This document shows, in pieces, positions 11,118 to 21,903 of a DNA stretch of 64,000 bases. The notes beneath the pieces are model-generated. The model ran no database searches. It had not been told where the DNA came from and was given only the letters and a program-made list of their open reading frames with translations. The translations under genes were made by a program, and so were the position numbers. How positions within the stretch are numbered: position 1 is the stretch's first letter; each line of letters opens with the position of its first letter. This stretch comes from Phymatolithon calcareum (taxonomy: Eukaryota; Rhodophyta; Florideophyceae; Hapalidiales): contig OZ345360.1 in the NCBI GenBank assembly GCA_977006965.1, forward strand, positions 2,170,001 to 2,234,000. Direction: 5' to 3'.

Positions 11118-11510
11118 TACGTAATCGTCGCTATACGCCCTTATTACAGTAATCAGTACACTGTCCATGCCATAATTCATGTATTGTCCCGACATAAATG
11201 GACTGGGCGGAAACCAGCCTGTGAATTGGGCAATACTTGTTCAATGATCGGACCCACGCGATGGAGAAGGCACATAGAGAAGATCTTGAACGCGTGCGAA
11301 AACAGGCATATTGACCTATAGTTCTTCCGGTCATCCTTCGACCCCTTCTTGTGCACCATGATGATAGTTTCGACGACTAGCTCGGATGGCATCTACATCG
11401 TCTCCCATATCCCGTACAAAAGCCACGAAATTTCCCCTGCGGCTTCTTTCGACGCCTTGTAATCCTCTATGGGGATTCCGTCAGGTACAGGAACCCGGTT
11501 AAGCTGCATC

Positions 11511-12048
11511 TACTTATACCCCCGCACATCTCCTCGTGGTGTGTCAGCTCCTCACCTGAGCCGCACATGTGTACATGATAAACCGCATCTACACCAACAA
11601 GTGCGTTCATTTCAATGGTTGAAACTAAATCAAATGGTGGACTGATATTCCATCTAGATCTCATGCCTATCCTTGCTTAGACCACCTAGGATTTCTAACA
11701 AAACAAATTATACTCAAGAACAACACTACCCTCTTCATGTGCAATTCCTGTCCAATTTGAAATTGCAATTGAACCAACATTCTCCAATTGCATGACCTCT
11801 CTGGCTCACTATTCCTCTTCCTTCGCACATCCGTACCCACTCAAGTCATCAATGTCGCTCAGAAGCCGTCCTTGTGTAACCATGCGCTCAAGTAAACGTC
11901 AGTTTCGCCGGTCAGCGTTTTTTTCAGCGCATCCGCCGGATTATCGACGCAACGCATCCAAGACACCATCGCAATATCACCGTGCTCATAATGCAAACGC
12001 AAACGGTACCGTTTGGGTTTGCACTACACCAGTGTATATCTGGAACCA
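11511..12048. other. No gene recognised
   Basis: This is the gap between the 5' truncation of the RTE-like LINE and the RNase H end of a Copia remnant. Plus-strand frames over 11792-12232 are shadows of the Copia remnant or non-coding. Confidence 0.4.
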
Positions 12049-13251
12049 TCACGCGATCGCGTGGCTGCGATTTCGTCGCAAGATCCCGATGGATAGTATA
12101 CCAGTCTCATTTTCGTACGCGTCCACAACGTCGTTTGCACATTCAATTACCGTTACTGCCGCAATCATCTCCGCCGATGCTGATGATGTGGGCACTCGAG
12201 GCTGTTTGCGCGACATCCACAATATAGCGTGAAATATTGCGCCATCTTCAGTCCAAATACAGAGCCCTCTATGCATCCTTCTTGTGCTACGCTCTTTTGC
12301 TTTTCAGCTTGCGGATACTTGGCGGCAATAAACACACAATGTGCGCTTTTCTTGTCCGGCGACTTTTCGATACAAGTACAGAACGATGGGGAGCCTGAGC
12401 GCGGTGTTTCGAATCAACGGGTTGACGCTTTTCACGTCGCCAACGGTCATCTTTGGTATTCGTTGCTGCATATGGCTGGACGCAAACGCGGCAAATTGAG
12501 ATTTACCAACTTCAAGATACCGGAGAATTCCTGCTGCTGTGCGTACCGCACGCTCCTCAAGCTCAGTAACTGGCATGGATATTTGCTTGCGCCGTAACAG
12601 TGCGAGCCGTACTGATTCTACCTTCTGCAGGTTCTTCCTCATTGTGAGTCTTACCGAGTGTGCATTCACTGAAACAAAGTTAAATTAACCGCGAGCATTT
12701 CTGGAATCTGCGATCATTGTCCCACTTCGAATGACTGATCAATGGCATCACGTGCACAGGCAATAAACAAACGGTTACGTGCGGTGACGAGCATGCTGTC
12801 GACGTACTTTGCAATGATACCCTCTAGCGCGTTTCTTTCGCGCTTGAATAGTTTAGATATACCAATGACGACGTGAAGGCCAAGCCGGTTCGTAAGAACT
12901 TGGTCTGAAGCTCTTTTCGACTTTCGGCCCGCTGATACCAGCCCGTACAGCGAAGACTTTAACAGCCAGTACTGCTCAGGTGCGTCCGCGCAACGCAGCG
13001 GTTGAACGAAAACCTTCTCATGGCATCTCCGTTTTGTGTATATGCCCCGAGTATGTGACACTGCCGAGAATGAATCCGTACTGTGCGTCGACGCTGTAAG
13101 TCATCCAAAACTCTTCGTGAGACATTACCGCTGCATCAGTGCGCAAGGACTCTCTTTCCGCGTCGCGAAATCCCTGCACACACAACCGTGTGTGGGGTTG
13201 TAAATCGCACAAGTTGGCACACTGGTTGGGGTCGGGTTGTTCCCCTGGCAA
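12049..13251 (-). pseudogene. Copia-type polyprotein remnant (RT and RNase H)
   Basis: Three minus-strand frames join in order. 13251-13018 has the RT start (LCVQGFRDAERESLRTDAAV). 13061-12714 has the palm (EKVFVQPL, YWLLKSSLYGLVSAGR, and IIAKYVDSMLVTARN, where YVDD has become YVDS). 12669-12304 has the RT to RNase H connection (EERAVRTAAGILRYL). 12276-12049 has RNase H (ILWMSRKQPRVPTSSASAEM, the S-K-Q and SA-AE pattern). No gag, protease or integrase is left, and no LTRs are visible. The replaced catalytic Asp confirms that it is dead. Confidence 0.8.
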
Positions 13252-13338
13252 AACGCCGAGGGCGCCACGAAGCGGCGACCTTTATAGAAAAAGAATTGGA
13301 TCAAAGATGACTTGGCAATATGATAAATGGAAGAATCT

Positions 13339-13359
13339 GGAAGCCGCTTCGCGGCTTCC
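13339..13359. repeat. GC-rich hairpin between two Copia remnants
   Basis: GGAAGCCGC and GCGGCTTCC pair exactly around TTC. It lies in the 300-bp junction between oppositely oriented Copia remnants, which otherwise has no gene but has several short TGTAAG-rich runs (13380-13520). Confidence 0.5.
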
Positions 13360-13599
13360 TAGCCCGCCGCGCCGCCGAGTTGCTTACAGTGTAAGTACCT
13401 GCAAGCTGTAAGCCGTGGTTCTAGGGTTTGCCCTTGGTGATTCTTCATGGTGTAAGTACGCATCGAAACCTACGGTACGGTAATGACTGTAATGCTATCT
13501 GTAAGGGCTTGCTGTAAAAGCAAGCTGTCATGACAATTTGAAGGGAGCTATTTGTATAGGAGTATGATAGTGGCATTGGACGCCACACCGTGCCATCAA

Positions 13600-15640
13600 A
13601 AAATACATCCCCGATCGGTTCGGATGTATATTGCATTTTATTTTGTACACGAAGTCCCAGGCGATGATATTTTCGTTTCCCGGAATTTACAGATCGAAGT
13701 GGAGAATTTATGGTCGACACGATACAGAAGGTTTTCAAAGGCGAAGGCATACGGCATGAAAAATCTGCATCATATTCGCCTGAGTCCAACGGAAAAGCAG
13801 AAAGGCTAAACCGCACGCTCATTGCACATGCACGCACAATGATGGCTGAGCTGTTGACGATTTATGGATGTAAATACCGATTATTATGGGCAGAGGTAAT
13901 TAATAAGACAAACTACTTACGAAACTGGACCCTTAGCAAAGGTTTGGCAGATAAATTTGGCGGCGTCACGCCATTCGAAATACTTTACTGGCGCAAACCC
14001 AACATATCCAAGCTCAAAATATTTGGAATTCGTGTGCATGCAACGCGAACGAGGCGGACGTCTGGCGAGACATCTGACCCTAAAACGCTGTTTTGAACTC
14101 ACGTAGGTTATGATTTAGGAAATGCGTGTCTTGTCTACAATTCTGCATTGAGTGATGTTGACATCACTCGAGAAGTAACTTTTATAGAAGAGATCATTCA
14201 AGCAAACCACTCTGAGGTGAACTTAGATGAATTAGACGTAGGTTCAACTAGATTTGACGTAAGTGCAGGCCCTAATTCCACCGAACATGATTCAGTTGAA
14301 ACTCGCTCCGACGAAAAGGATGGGTCGAACATCGATGCTGGCGCTCAGGGGACACTGGCTGAGGAGGCTCAATCTACGCTGCTAGCAGAATGAGCATCAG
14401 CGGGCCCAACCATGCTACGTCGAAGTTCGCGAAAACGGCCGGGAAAACGTCTCGCTTCGATGATTACAATATGCTTGCATTGTCTACATCTATGAGTGGA
14501 TAATACGAACGTGATGCAGGGACTGCGAGAGCCCTCGAGGAAGCAATGGCTAGTCCGCAGCGGGAAGAATGAGTTGCTGCTATGCAGACGGAAATCTAAT
14601 TGTTAGAAGAGCTGAAAGTTTTCAAAGTTGTTGAAAAACCAGCAGAAGGAAGCCTATAAGCTCTAAGTGGGTGTTTGAAATCAAGAGTGATGCGAAAGGA
14701 ACGGTGGTTCGCGACCGTGTTCGTATAGTGGCGCGCGGTTTTTCGCAGGAACGTGGTCTTGATTTTATTGACTCGTTTTCACCTGTTACCCGATTTGAAC
14801 CATTTCGATTTTTGGACATGGTTGCTCACTATGACCTCGAGCTCGAGCATGTCGACATCAAGGTGGTGTTCTCCGACTCTGACCTGAAAGACGAAATTTA
14901 CATGGAGCCACCGATTCTACCACCGGAGTTGGCGATAAGCTAGGTGCAAGTCAGTGGCACGGCAGACTGTGGCAGCTTCTTAAGTCCGACTACAGTCTTC
15001 AACAAAGCGCTCGAGCTTCTGTCCCAGTTTTTATTTCGCCTCTGGTTCTGGGAGGCGGCTTGAGGACCGGGTCTGTATATGAACAACTGCGGGGTGCCGC
15101 TTTTGAGACCGGGTTCCGTGGATAATTTGTTCATAACGAGTAAGCAAATGATAATTGTGAGTAAATTCCAGGCGACATTAGGGAGCTACTTGACACGCGT
15201 CTTGGATGCGACCAGAAATTTCAAAAGAATGGTTGTTACGCGCAACCGTGGAATGCGAACGCTACGGATTTCTCAGGAAAATGGAGCGGTTTGACATGCT
15301 ACAGAGCAATCCAAGTATGAAATATATGCACGAAGAATAGGTTCCAGTCCTGGAAGAAAACAGAAAAAACAATGGCGACATGAATCCCGAAGTCCCTTAC
15401 AGAGAGCTTGTAGGGGTCATCATGTACTTAGCAACAACTACAACGCCCGGAGACATGTTTCACGTATAGTTTCTCGCCCGATGCATTCAGAACTACGGCC
15501 ATTTTCACTGGCGCGCGGCGAAGACGCTCTTGCACTACCTATCAGGTTCCGCCGAGGCTGGGAGCCGCTCGTCACAATTCTTCAGCCCGGAATGCAAGGC
15601 TGATAGAAGCCCGGGCTTTCCAGACGAACTACTTGCTTCC
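13600..15640 (+). pseudogene. Second Copia-type polyprotein remnant (integrase and RT)
   Basis: The integrase core enters with TDRSGEFMVDTIQKVFKGEG, then HEKSASYSPESNGKAERLNR with the catalytic Glu region, and LLWAEVINKTNYLRN (13690-14040). A linker with DITREVTFIEE follows (14150-14390). The RT start is at 14671-14943 (RVRIVARGFSQERGLDFIDSF, VDIKVVFSDSDLKDEIYMEP). Degraded palm pieces follow (VDNLFITSKQ near 15115), then PYRELVGVIMYLATTTTP and KTLLHYLSGSAEAG of the connection (15390-15560). It is a different, better-preserved copy than the minus-strand one and is cut at about 15.7 kb where a MULE begins. Confidence 0.85.
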
Positions 15641-15895
15641 GAGTGCGTTCCGCTAGCGTCCAGCACTGTTGCACAGGACAAAAGACGCGAGTCACACCTC
15701 CAAGTTTTCCGTTGCATTAATTAAAAAAGAGGAAATTCACTACATAGCCACCAAAAAGTGGCAAAATTCACTACATGGTCATCTCTAGCCAAATCTACTT
15801 CTCATCCGTTACGAATACGACGGCGCTCGGTAGGCACGTTGTCGTATTTATGTGCAACGCTCAAAACACAGCACTCCCCCACTAACCACTCTGAA

Positions 15896-18305
15896 ATCAT
15901 CGAAAAGAAGAAGCCCGTGCTACAGGTGGGCGACAACGCTGGATTAAGCTTTGACGACGTTGTAAACATCGTGATCTCCCACAACACGTCGATAGGAAAA
16001 GCCTACCTCATGGCGAAGCGCAACAAAAAGCGCCTGACACTCATCTGTAGTTAGTGCACAGCGTGCACCTTCCGCGTTACCGTCAGCGTGCTGCCGAGTA
16101 TCGGCGGCGTCAGGATCACCAAGTTTTTGGGACATAGCTGCGTTGGAGGTCATGTCAGGGAGCGCCAGTTCAGGACTGACGTACTCGCGCGGCGGGCGCC
16201 CGTGCTGACTGATTTCATTGCAACAAAAGGTCAAGGCAGTGGAAACGCCGCATAACTCACGGAGATGTTCCGCAAACAATCTTGGATCGTTCTGAAGCCA
16301 ACACACGCGCACAAAATAGTGACTTCCATGTAGGTAACGGATGCGCACCACCTGGCGCAAATCCGAGTACTGCGCTCGTACCTAACGGCCGTACAGCAAC
16401 GCGAAGCAGAGGGAATGTATAAATTTGCAACAACTCCTCTCTCTGGGACGACACAGCAGCAGCTTTATAGCGTTTTCTGTTGTGCAAAGGGCGCGATGGA
16501 CACCTAGGCGGCCTTCAACGGTTTTGTCAGTGTTGACGCGGTCCATCTGAATCAGTGACGCATGGTCAGCTTTTAACGCTAACGACATATGATGCCAACA
16601 GGCAGGTGACCAGTCTGGCCTTCAGTATCGCGCAGGGAGAGAGCGCACTCAGCTGGACCAATTTCTCTTCAACTGCATTTCATGTTTCCCAAACATTACG
16701 GTCGTGATGTCAGACGGCTCTAAATGTCTTGACTCGGTCGAGGTGTCAGACCTGCTGTCGTCTCACAATATAACACGCACAAGATGCGCATGGCACGTGC
16801 TTTGGAAGAACCTAAGGTCGGCGGGCATAAAACACAGCGATGCAGATCGTGCCGTCTTGTGGTCTTTCGACAACACCAGAACTGAGCAGTACGCGTACCA
16901 GATGCTAGAGCAGCTCAAAGCGGACAATGAGCAGCTAGTGACGTGGTTTTAAGAGCGAATGCACACGTGCGCAACGTTCGAGTTCCTTTGTCGTGGTCTC
17001 CCCCGCCTGGGGATCGTAATCTATAAGATCTCTGAGCAGACCAACAGTGCACTTGTCAAAGCGCGTGCAGAGCCAATCTGCAACCTTCTGGCCTCTGTAA
17101 TCGGGCGCATGTCCGATGATCGCTGCAGACGAGGCCTCATGGTTCACCAGATGATGACGGAGGGCAAGTTACTCACGCCGTAGTGCTACAAGAAGCACCA
17201 GGAAAAATTCGTCCGAGCGGAGATGCTGCCTGTGGAGCTCGAAGTCATCAAAAGGAGCGCGGTCAGCTGTGTTGTTCACAGTGAAGAGACACCTTTCAAG
17301 GTGACAGTTAGCAGCAATTACCGTGCTACATGTTCCTGCTGCCACTTTGAATAGCACCAGCGGCCATGTAGCCACGTCATCGCTGCACTTTTGTACGCTT
17401 CTATGCGGTTGGTGCAGCATCAGGTGTCGTTCGAATCATGGAACGAGCACTGGTTCGGGGACGTATGGATGTTGAGAACGTGAGCCAAGCAGCATGCGGG
17501 CAGCATCACGCGTGTTGCAGTCACTGGATACCAGCTCGTACAGGATGATTTGGTGCCGTTTGACGTTGCTGTGGTGGCACAGATCGGCGGATCTTCGCCA
17601 CGGAGTAGTCCAGGAACGGTTGGACAGAAAGGCGGTGCAAGGCTCTAGCGAAAGGTCTTTCCCGATGGAGATTAGTGGCAGAGCAATTAAAACACATACG
17701 GACTTGGAGTCCAATCGCAAGAGGACAACAACGTCCGTACACGAGCACAGGAGCGAGGGTCCGAAAACCAAGGCTTGACCGACGGCGTAGAGTCGAGGTC
17801 GTACGCGAGGCCTTCCCTGAGGCGAAAGGACCGCGAAGGTTGGTACTGAATACGGTGGATCTGGACCAAACACCGGTTGCCCCGTTTACTGAAGGCCGGC
17901 GGCGAAAGCCCGCCATATACTACCAAATCGATCTTATCATACTACAACTAACCCTAACCGGAGAGGCCGGCGAGGCCGAAGGCACTGGGTGTAATCCCTT
18001 GAGGGCTGTAATGGCCGCGGAAAAACAAGGCCTCTAGGCCACCCATCCATACTACTACACTTGCGGCTAAGCCGGGCCGCAAGCGCAAGAGGCCTTACTT
18101 GCCGTCCGAAATGAGGGCCCGTCACTGCTCCTCGTGCGGAAACACTGGTCACTTTTCGCAGACATGCGGGAGACCCAACATTCACAACGTCGTCGACGCG
18201 AAACGAAAACGCCTCGACAAAGCGGCTCAGTCTATGATTATCGACCTTACCGCCTGCGATGGCGGAGATGCTGCTTGCGACGAGGATCTAAAGCGTAGAG
18301 AGTAG
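15896..18305 (+). pseudogene. MULE transposase, degraded
   Basis: The plus-strand pieces run in order. First is a FAR1-like Cys/His start (RLTLICS, TACTFRVTVS, GVRITKFLGHSC; 16030-16150). Next is the DDE part with FVSVDAVHL (first Asp) near 16530, VVMSDGSK (second Asp) at 16700, and RTRCAWHVLWKNL (the conserved C-x2-H region) at 16780. The SWIM finger is CSC...RPCSHVIAAL (17330-17400). The C-terminal CCHC zinc knuckle is HCSSCGNTGHFSQTC (18120-18165). Many stops lie between. MULE transposases cut at long inverted repeats and leave 8-11 bp duplications. Confidence 0.8.
17580..18057 (+). repeat. ~480-bp repeat module, copy 1 (inside MULE 1)
   Basis: From AGATCGGCGGATC to CATACTACTAC this stretch is closely matched by 52338-52834 in reverse orientation. 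The sequences beyond both borders differ completely. Here it separates the SWIM finger from the zinc knuckle of the MULE transposase. The borders suggest a unit that moved on its own. It has no recognised protein, and both strands stay open for 80-130 codons because of its GC-rich composition. Confidence 0.7.
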
Positions 18306-18694
18306 CGCGCGCAATAAATTTTACTGTCGCATAGATTGCTTTGATAAAAGGATGAGTAGTAGTTTTGGCTAGAGTGAGTTATGATCATACGCTTGGATAG
18401 GGGTGAGTAGTAGATATGACTAGATATGGCCATGTAGTGAATTTTGCCAATTTTTGGTGGCCATGTAGTGAATTTCCTCATTTCCTAATCATAAACGAGA
18501 TCCTAAATCTCCCCTGTCGAAAGAAATGATTTAAGATCTAGTTTTGCCACACACTTCCTGCATCAAAATTTCTGATCTAATCTCACTGCTTATTGCTCCG
18601 GACGAAGAAGCGGTATCTCACAGTCCTTCATCCCATCGTCATCACCATTGTCGTGAATCTTGACGGCACGGCGCTGTGAATTCGCTGGTTCGCA

Positions 18695-19198
18695 ATGGGA
18701 GACGATTCAGACAAAGGGCTCGTGGAAAATGTCATGGAAGGATTAATCCCCGGCGTTGCCGTTGGCACGTTTTTTGGCTCGGGGCGTGCCTACCTTCAAG
18801 GTCTATCCAACGCAGAGCAGCTTGCGGCCATGGAAGCCGCCCGCGCTTCCTCACGCCCGCCCTCCCAAGCCGCTCTTCAGGCAATGGCACCAACGCCCCC
18901 GCTCCGTGTTATTGCAGTGTCAACCGCGATGTTCGCAGCCGTGGGTGGGATATACAAGGGAGTTGAACCCATGATCAAAAACATGCGCGGCAAAGATGAC
19001 GCTTTGAATGGCGCCATTGCCGGCTGCGCCGCCGGCTCCATCGTCGGGATTCGATCTGGCTCCGTGCTTGCTAGCGGCGGTGCCTGCGCGGCCTTTGCTG
19101 CCATGTCGGCTTTGATTGAGACATTAGGTCTTGGTCCCATGCACGACCACACAGAACGACGCAGAAAAGCAGTCTACGGCGTAGTAACGGAGGAGTAA
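18695..19198 (+). CDS. Tim17/Tim22/Tim23-family membrane protein, possibly complex I subunit NDUFA11-like
   Basis: This 167-residue protein has four hydrophobic, Gly/Ala-rich segments (about residues 15-32, 68-88, 102-122 and 124-145). Between the second and third lies GIYKGVEPMIKNMRGKDDAL. NGAIAGCAAGSIVGIRSGS is the typical Tim17-family helix with small-residue GxxxG-like packing. Family members sit in the mitochondrial inner membrane or in plastid or peroxisomal membranes, as protein translocase subunits or as the complex I assembly subunit B14.7. Its length and the short polar ends suit either NDUFA11 or a Pmp24-like member. There is no intron. The start is the first ATG giving the acidic N-terminus MGDDSDKG. 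It lies 216 bp downstream of MULE 1. Confidence 0.7.
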   Translation: MGDDSDKGLVENVMEGLIPGVAVGTFFGSGRAYLQGLSNAEQLAAMEAARASSRPPSQAALQAMAPTPPLRVIAVSTAMFAAVGGIYKGVEPMIKNMRGKDDALNGAIAGCAAGSIVGIRSGSVLASGGACAAFAAMSALIETLGLGPMHDHTERRRKAVYGVVTEE

Positions 19199-19634
19199 AT
19201 ATGGTTCTGGCTTTTTGTGGAAAAATTGCCCTGCGCGTCCCGTCCTCATGAGCCATCAGAGGCGATCTGGGTAATGTGGACATGGGGTAATCACAATGAA
19301 TCCGAGCCATCTACGGAAGACAACGTTAAGTCGCCCGGCAGTCCTGTGTCCATGCCTTTAAATTTAATTCTAGTGTGGTAGGGTATTCTGGATACAGAAG
19401 TCTCTCCGTTTTTATTCCACGTCTACTTTCGGATGTCAAGAGTTACAGACTTAGCGTAGCGATTGTGATTCTTCAGGCTGATATTGGTGGCAACACCAAA
19501 GTACAATAAATAGGCCTACGAACAAGTTCTTTTTTGGAACAAAAACGGGGAGCAACTTGATTGCAACGCACGAGACTTAGCACCTTGACTGCATCGGTCT
19601 CGTTGCATGGTTAGGGGGTAAGTTATCAGCAGAT
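19199..19634. other. Convergent intergenic region
   Basis: This is the 3' side of both the Tim17-family gene (plus strand) and the tail-anchored protein gene (minus strand). No gene or repeat was recognised. Confidence 0.4.
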
Positions 19635-21278
19635 CTACAATCCTGGGCCATGCTTCACACTGAAGAATGCAATCGCTAGCGCCACCCCGCCGATTAAGAG
19701 CATAATAACTGCAACAAGAGTCGAAATGACAAGATCTGACAACCACGGGGTGAGCAAAAACTGGACCGGCCATAGCCCCCGCACCAACGTTGGATTCAAA
19801 AGTTGAACAGGTTCATACTCCCCGTCCCCTGGACATCCTTTCCCGATCTCGGCGATCGCTCCCGTTCCCACTTTGCGCAAAAATCTGTCCCGCGCCTCTA
19901 TTACATCATCCGGTATCGGCCCCGTCGAAACGCATAGCCACAGCCGTCGGAGGCGACCGGAGCCCTCCGCCGCGCGCAGGGCCGTGATGTATGCATCCCG
20001 TGCATGGGGTCCCATCGCAGCACCTGGTGCATGTAGGCGGACCTCTACCGCGGCAGGCGCGGCCTGCACGATACGTGCAGCAGCGGCACGTGGTGCGGTC
20101 CGCGGGAGCATAGGTGCGAAATGCACGACATCGAGGATATGGGCTTCGGCCACGGCATCGGAAAATGCAGCCCACATGCCAGCCGTGTCTTCGTCGCCGG
20201 CGGGAAGGACGGAAATGCGGATATCTTTTAGTGAAGTGGCATTGACGCGGCAAACAGAGTAGAGAGAACGGACGGCATGGGGGGTTAAGGTTAGATCGAG
20301 GCGGCGAAGACGAGGCCCGGCGTTGGTGGCCCGCGACCCCGCCAGAGCGGAAGTCTCAGGGGCATCGAGTGCAGCTCGCAGAGCGAGATCGAGTAGCGGG
20401 CCGTTAACGGGGTCGAGGGCACAGAGAGCGGAATGGAGATGGGCGTCCTCGCGCGGGGAAGCGTTTGTTGCACCTTGTGCAACGGTGAGCTCTTCGATGT
20501 CACGGGCAGACACGGCAATGGCGCGCAAGGCCTGGAAGACTGGGATGCCGGGGACGTAACCACCATACTCGAATTTACGGAGGTTTGACATTGCCGCGAT
20601 GAAACGAAAGAGCTCTCGTTTCAACCCGCATTCGTCACGGCGGGGAAGGTCGCGACCGGAAATTGAAAAGAATCGAATTCCGGAGAGGAATTGATGGAGA
20701 GGCGTATTGCGTTTGATTCGACCTAATGCGGCCGGAAGAGATGTCGCGCCGTCGATGCGCAAGGTTGTCACACCACCGTGGGCGGGGGAAGAGGCGAATG
20801 CTTGGAGTGCACCGACGATGTCTTGATCTTCGGCTTGTGAACATCGAAGAGTCAGTTCGAGTAGAGAGGGGATTTCAACGCCCTGGTACACCTGCTTGGC
20901 ATCTGGGAGTGCAGGAACGGCGAGTGAGACGAGGGTGCGACGGGCGAAAAGAAGAGCTCGAATTTGGTAGAGGACGCGGCCGTCGATGGTAGGGATAGAA
21001 CCGAGGTCTATGGAACGGGTGCCCCACCCGCGCATTCGCGCCTCGTCCAACCCGCGCGTGGTTAACGGTGTTAGCACGAGGTCTTCCATTGACGGTGGTG
21101 GTGCCTTTGCTCCAGAGCTACCGCTGCCAGGTTCATCGCCGTCGCCACCGCCGTGAGCGCGGTACTCGGATGCGGTGTTGGTGAGACGCATAAGAGAACT
21201 GTCTCCAACCGCGCTGCTGCTTCCGGGGAAGGCGGAGGATGCGGACACTTCCGACATGGTGATGGCGCGGGACGACAT
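19635..21278 (-). CDS. Tail-anchored leucine-rich protein of unknown function
   Basis: This 547-residue intronless ORF has the strong GC codon bias of the neighbouring genes. Residues 1-65 are low-complexity Ser/Gly. Residues 75-470 carry irregular repeats of the form SLLELTLRCS, GGVTTLRIDG, NLRKFEYGG, DIEELTVAQG, LRRLDLTLTP, SLKDIRISVLP and RLRRLWLCVS, spaced as in RNI-like leucine-rich repeat folds. Residues 517-541 form one strongly hydrophobic helix followed by only six residues, so it is probably tail-anchored with the repeats in the cytosol. I do not recognise a specific family. It is divergent to the aminopeptidase gene, with 625 bp between them. Confidence 0.75.
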   Translation of the reverse strand: MSSRAITMSEVSASSAFPGSSSAVGDSSLMRLTNTASEYRAHGGGDGDEPGSGSSGAKAPPPSMEDLVLTPLTTRGLDEARMRGWGTRSIDLGSIPTIDGRVLYQIRALLFARRTLVSLAVPALPDAKQVYQGVEIPSLLELTLRCSQAEDQDIVGALQAFASSPAHGGVTTLRIDGATSLPAALGRIKRNTPLHQFLSGIRFFSISGRDLPRRDECGLKRELFRFIAAMSNLRKFEYGGYVPGIPVFQALRAIAVSARDIEELTVAQGATNASPREDAHLHSALCALDPVNGPLLDLALRAALDAPETSALAGSRATNAGPRLRRLDLTLTPHAVRSLYSVCRVNATSLKDIRISVLPAGDEDTAGMWAAFSDAVAEAHILDVVHFAPMLPRTAPRAAAARIVQAAPAAVEVRLHAPGAAMGPHARDAYITALRAAEGSGRLRRLWLCVSTGPIPDDVIEARDRFLRKVGTGAIAEIGKGCPGDGEYEPVQLLNPTLVRGLWPVQFLLTPWLSDLVISTLVAVIMLLIGGVALAIAFFSVKHGPGL

Positions 21279-21903
21279 TGTGGGATTAGTTGTGATTTAC
21301 GGTTGAGAGACTTGGCAAAGGAAGCGGGTGTGGACAATGGCTGCGGGAGTGGACAACGGCTGCACAGCAGCAAGCAAGCAGGCAACACGAGTTCGTCGCA
21401 AAGACCAGCCTACCGCAAAGAGAGACCCTCGCCCGTCCCACCCACGAACCTGTAACTCGATACCGTAATGGAGGTTTATGGGGATGTGTTTCTCTGTAAG
21501 ACATTCCTTGTATGGTTCGATCTTTGACGCCATAATGCACTCAGCGTTGTTTCAAAAAAACGACGCTCGGCAAGCTTTCCTCGGCCATGCCGCGCAATTC
21601 GACACGTAACAATACATCGCTGGTCCATGTCATACCATGCATATTTTAAAATTATTAACTCGAAATACTGAATTCACGAATATCGTTGATGCACGACACA
21701 GTCCAAGAATTACAGTTTGCAGAATGAACTATTTTATGATATGGCATGTTACTGTAGATCTCTTTGTACGTAGTCCACACAATTGGCTCATTCTGGTTTT
21801 GGAAACCAAGTTGCCCCTTACAGTACTGTAATTGTAACCTCGTGCATGCACGAATCCTCCTTCAGCTCTACATCATGCTTTAATCGTCCACGCAAAACGA
21901 TTA
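21279..21903. promoter_or_regulatory. Divergent promoter region
   Basis: This 625-bp stretch lies between two genes transcribed away from each other (the leucine-rich protein on minus, aminopeptidase P on plus), so both promoters should lie here. It turns AT-rich from about 21540 to 21840. No specific binding sites can be supported by eye. Confidence 0.45.

Larger units (their letters stand above)
8767..11510 (-). mobile_element. Second LINE family (RTE-like), split by a DNA transposon
   Basis: On the minus strand the reading begins near 11510 (GIPIEDYKASKEA). It passes the fingers motif (MVHKKGSKDDRKNYRSICLF, 11.3-11.4 kb), then an 861-bp DNA transposon at 10257-11117. Motif A follows (LYIDFRAAFDSIDHDFL, about 10250), then motif B (GVLQGDVISPLCFI, about 10060) and motif C as YAEDVALL (about 9940; normally YADD). 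The C-terminal part is LRLNWPGYILRMDERG near 8990. Its 3' end is a short tetranucleotide tail (CATTCATTCATTTTT in plus-strand reading, 8767). It is 5' truncated and riddled with shifts. Confidence 0.85.
15729..18479 (+). mobile_element. Mutator-like element (MULE 1)
   Basis: Inverted repeats of about 70 bp start GAGGAAATTCACTACATAGC at 15729 and return as its near complement, ending at 18479. The motif AATTCACTACATGG occurs twice in each end. The element encodes a broken MULE transposase with SWIM and zinc-knuckle domains. The left flank is the second Copia remnant and the right flank is the promoter side of the gene at 18.7 kb. The 10-bp flanks (AATTAAAAAA and ATTTCCTAAT) do not match, so no target-site duplication survives. 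A ~480-bp repeat module (17580-18057) interrupts the coding part. Confidence 0.85.
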
